From: JBDSGC01 sp046594105
Lineage (GTDB): Bacteria; Acidobacteriota; Thermoanaerobaculia; Gp7-AA8
NCBI GenBank assembly: GCA_046594105.1
Contig: JBKJQB010000269.1
Coordinates: forward strand, 1-7,269
Length of the DNA stretch: 7,269 nucleotides
Direction of reading: 5' to 3'
Part shown: positions 5,755-7,269 of the stretch, in pieces
How positions within the stretch are numbered: the stretch's first letter is position 1
How the letters are laid out: each line of letters opens with the position of its first letter
Notes under the pieces: model-generated
Database searches by the model: none
What the model saw: the letters and a program-made list of their open reading frames with translations, nothing else
Told to the model about the DNA's origin: nothing
Translations under genes and position numbers: made by a program

Positions 5755-7269
5755 TCAAGGTGCCCGCATTCGGCTCACGACTGGCGCCGCGCGGCCGAGT
5801 CGCTGCGCGAGAGCCTTCCATCTCGGGTGATCTCGGAGGTGGAGGTAGTCGCCCCAGTAGATTCGCCCCCAGAGCAGCGCATTCCGCTCGTCGCGAGCCC
5901 GTTCGAGGGCATCGAGTGCCGCCTCGTCGTGGCCCAGGGCGCTGAGCACCGTTGCAATGTCCAGCGATGCGACGGCGCGGTTCTGCTGTTGCGACGTCTG
6001 CAACTCTTCGAGAATCTGCTCCGCTTGCGGCCGCTGCCCGGCCGCTGCGAGCGATCCTCCCAGGAGTCCGACATAGAACGGCAATCGTCGTTGCGACTCG
6101 ACCAGACTCTCCAGGATCGAGATCGATTCTGCATGTCTTCCGAGAAAGCGCAGAGCGATACTTCGGGTCCAGAGCGCGTAGGCCGCTGCCGGGTCGAGCT
6201 CCAGAGCCTTCCCCAGCACTCGCTCCGCGGTCTCGTAATCGCCTGTGTAAATGTGAGCCCAGGCGGATGAGGTCCGCACATTGGCGTGATAGGGCTCGAG
6301 CTCACTGCCTCTGGCGGTCGCCTCGAGCGCTTCCCGGGTCCGGCCGAGGCAACCGAGAGCTAGCCCTAGCCAGTTCCAGCCTTCCGCCGACTTCGGGTTT
6401 CGGTCAATGGCCAGACGGCAATGTCCCTGCAGCCGCGCGGTGTCCCAGCCATAGTAGTGTTCGAGAATCGCGCGCGAGAGCGGGACCCCGGCGCAATCGG
6501 GAGCGGTCCGTTCCGCGTCGGCCAATGCGGCTCCCGCGCGCGACCAGGCCTCCAACGTTGGGATCCCTCCGTAGAAGCCGCGAATCGCCCAGCCGTCGGC
6601 CAGAGAGGTATGAGCATCGACGAAGTCAGCGTCCCGGTCGATCGCCGACTGGAACTCGGCGATGGCTTCGCCGGTCCGGCGCATACCCAGCAGATGTCGG
6701 CCCTTCAGATAGTGGTCGTACGCCTCCACGTTGAGCGTTTTGCCTGCGCCGCTGCTCCCTTCCGACCCGACCAGACGCAGCTTGAAGGTTGACGCGATGG
6801 CCTGCGCGATCTCGTCCTGCAGGGCAAAGACATCGGCGAGATCGCGATCCCAGCGATCCGACCACACCTGGTAACCGCTTTCGACGTTGATCAACTGCGC
6901 CGATACGCGAAGGCGCGATCCAACTTGCCGTACGCTTCCCTCCATCACCATAGCGACTCCGAGCTCACGCCCGATTTTTCGGATGTCGTCCTCGCGGCCC
7001 CTGAACGCAAACGATGACGTTCGAGCAGCTACGTGGAGCGTCGGGATGTTCGAGATCGAGTTGATGATCTCCTCGGTCATTCCGTCGGTGAAGTACTCGG
7101 TTTCCGGCATCGGCCCGATGTTTCGAAACGGCAGAACGGCCAGTGAGGTTTCAACGGCGCGAACGGGCGGGTCAGCGGGCCGCGGAGTGGGGCGAGAGAG
7201 AACTTCCTCGGCCGCTCCGGAACCGCTGCGAACTGCCAGCCGCAGAGCGAAGGCGAGGTCGCCGGCGGA
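5755..7269 (-). CDS. TolB-like/TPR sensor protein, probably Ser/Thr protein kinase (5' end outside window)
   Basis: The frame stays open to the right edge, so this is the C-terminal 504 residues of a longer protein; the ATG at 7110 (residue 54) lies inside a conserved domain and is not the true start. Residues 1-13 (SAGDLAFALRLAV) resemble the segment that follows the kinase domain in Acidobacteriota Ser/Thr kinases ('RFQSAxDLAFAL'), and a proline-rich linker runs to about 40. Residues 42-165 are a TolB/FlgO-like domain: SLAVLPFRNIGP, EYFTDGMTEEIINSI, then VMEGSVRQVGSRLRVSAQLI and the VWSDRWDRDLADVFALQDEIA block. From about 184 to the end are TPR-like repeats (TGEAIAEFQSAI, GRTREALEATARGSELEP, GDYETAERVLGKALELDP, GHDEAALDALERARDERN), ending with HLRDHPRWKALAQRLG. 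These proteins are thought to be signalling hubs, with the TolB-like and TPR parts binding partners. A CadC-like or adenylate-cyclase N-terminus is the alternative to a kinase. Confidence 0.88.
   Translation of the reverse strand, partial: SAGDLAFALRLAVRSGSGAAEEVLSRPTPRPADPPVRAVETSLAVLPFRNIGPMPETEYFTDGMTEEIINSISNIPTLHVAARTSSFAFRGREDDIRKIGRELGVAMVMEGSVRQVGSRLRVSAQLINVESGYQVWSDRWDRDLADVFALQDEIAQAIASTFKLRLVGSEGSSGAGKTLNVEAYDHYLKGRHLLGMRRTGEAIAEFQSAIDRDADFVDAHTSLADGWAIRGFYGGIPTLEAWSRAGAALADAERTAPDCAGVPLSRAILEHYYGWDTARLQGHCRLAIDRNPKSAEGWNWLGLALGCLGRTREALEATARGSELEPYHANVRTSSAWAHIYTGDYETAERVLGKALELDPAAAYALWTRSIALRFLGRHAESISILESLVESQRRLPFYVGLLGGSLAAAGQRPQAEQILEELQTSQQQNRAVASLDIATVLSALGHDEAALDALERARDERNALLWGRIYWGDYLHLRDHPRWKALAQRLGRAAPVVSRMRAP

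Noticed and set aside
5494..6734. Plus-strand frames of about 260 codons opposite the kinase/TPR gene
   Set aside because: Antisense to strong TolB-like and TPR homology; translations are Arg/Ser/Pro-rich without motifs.
1..7269. CRISPR arrays, tRNA or rRNA genes, insertion sequences, phage genes or a defence system
   Set aside because: No direct-repeat array, no transposase or integrase motif and no RNA gene could be recognised by reading both strands; the genes present are metabolic and signalling types.

Overview
The window is GC-rich bacterial chromosomal DNA. It holds four intact genes, one gene that runs off the right edge, and one probable gene remnant. An Acidobacteriota-like soil or sediment bacterium is the best guess. 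Two features suggest this: a Ser/Thr-kinase/TolB-like/TPR sensor protein, and a secreted glycoside hydrolase ending in a tandem ~37-residue 'FTDDP...IKAxHIxELR' repeat that I associate with secreted proteins of that phylum. The assignment is inference; there is no rRNA or other marker gene here.

Layout. Positions 31-1251 (minus strand) encode a complete soluble class I bacterial cytochrome P450 with all catalytic motifs intact. A 205-base divergent intergenic region (1252-1456) follows, with a candidate promoter reading right. Positions 1457-3742 (plus strand) encode a secreted family GH44 beta-glucanase: signal peptide, TIM-barrel catalytic domain, beta-sandwich, one fibronectin type III domain and three tandem copies of the C-terminal repeat. 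From there to the right edge everything is on the minus strand. Positions 3956-4417 are the C-terminal end of a TPR protein without its N-terminal parts, probably a relic. Positions 4533-4982 (AHSA1-type SRPBCC protein) and 5027-5503 (PhnB-type VOC protein) form a compact two-gene unit, each gene with a clear Shine-Dalgarno site. Positions 5755-7269 are the C-terminal 504 residues of a larger protein, a TolB-like domain followed by TPRs, most likely the output half of a Ser/Thr protein kinase whose kinase domain lies beyond the window.

How the genes relate. The GH44 enzyme would act outside the cell on beta-1,4-glucans or xyloglucan. The P450 is cytoplasmic and has no redox partner in the window. 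The VOC and SRPBCC proteins are probably co-expressed. There is no strong sign that the whole window is one functional system. It looks like ordinary chromosome with a degraded paralogue of the kinase/TPR family nearby. The least-described elements are the C-terminal repeat module and four-cysteine insert of the GH44 enzyme, the orphan TPR fragment, and several hairpins between the genes.
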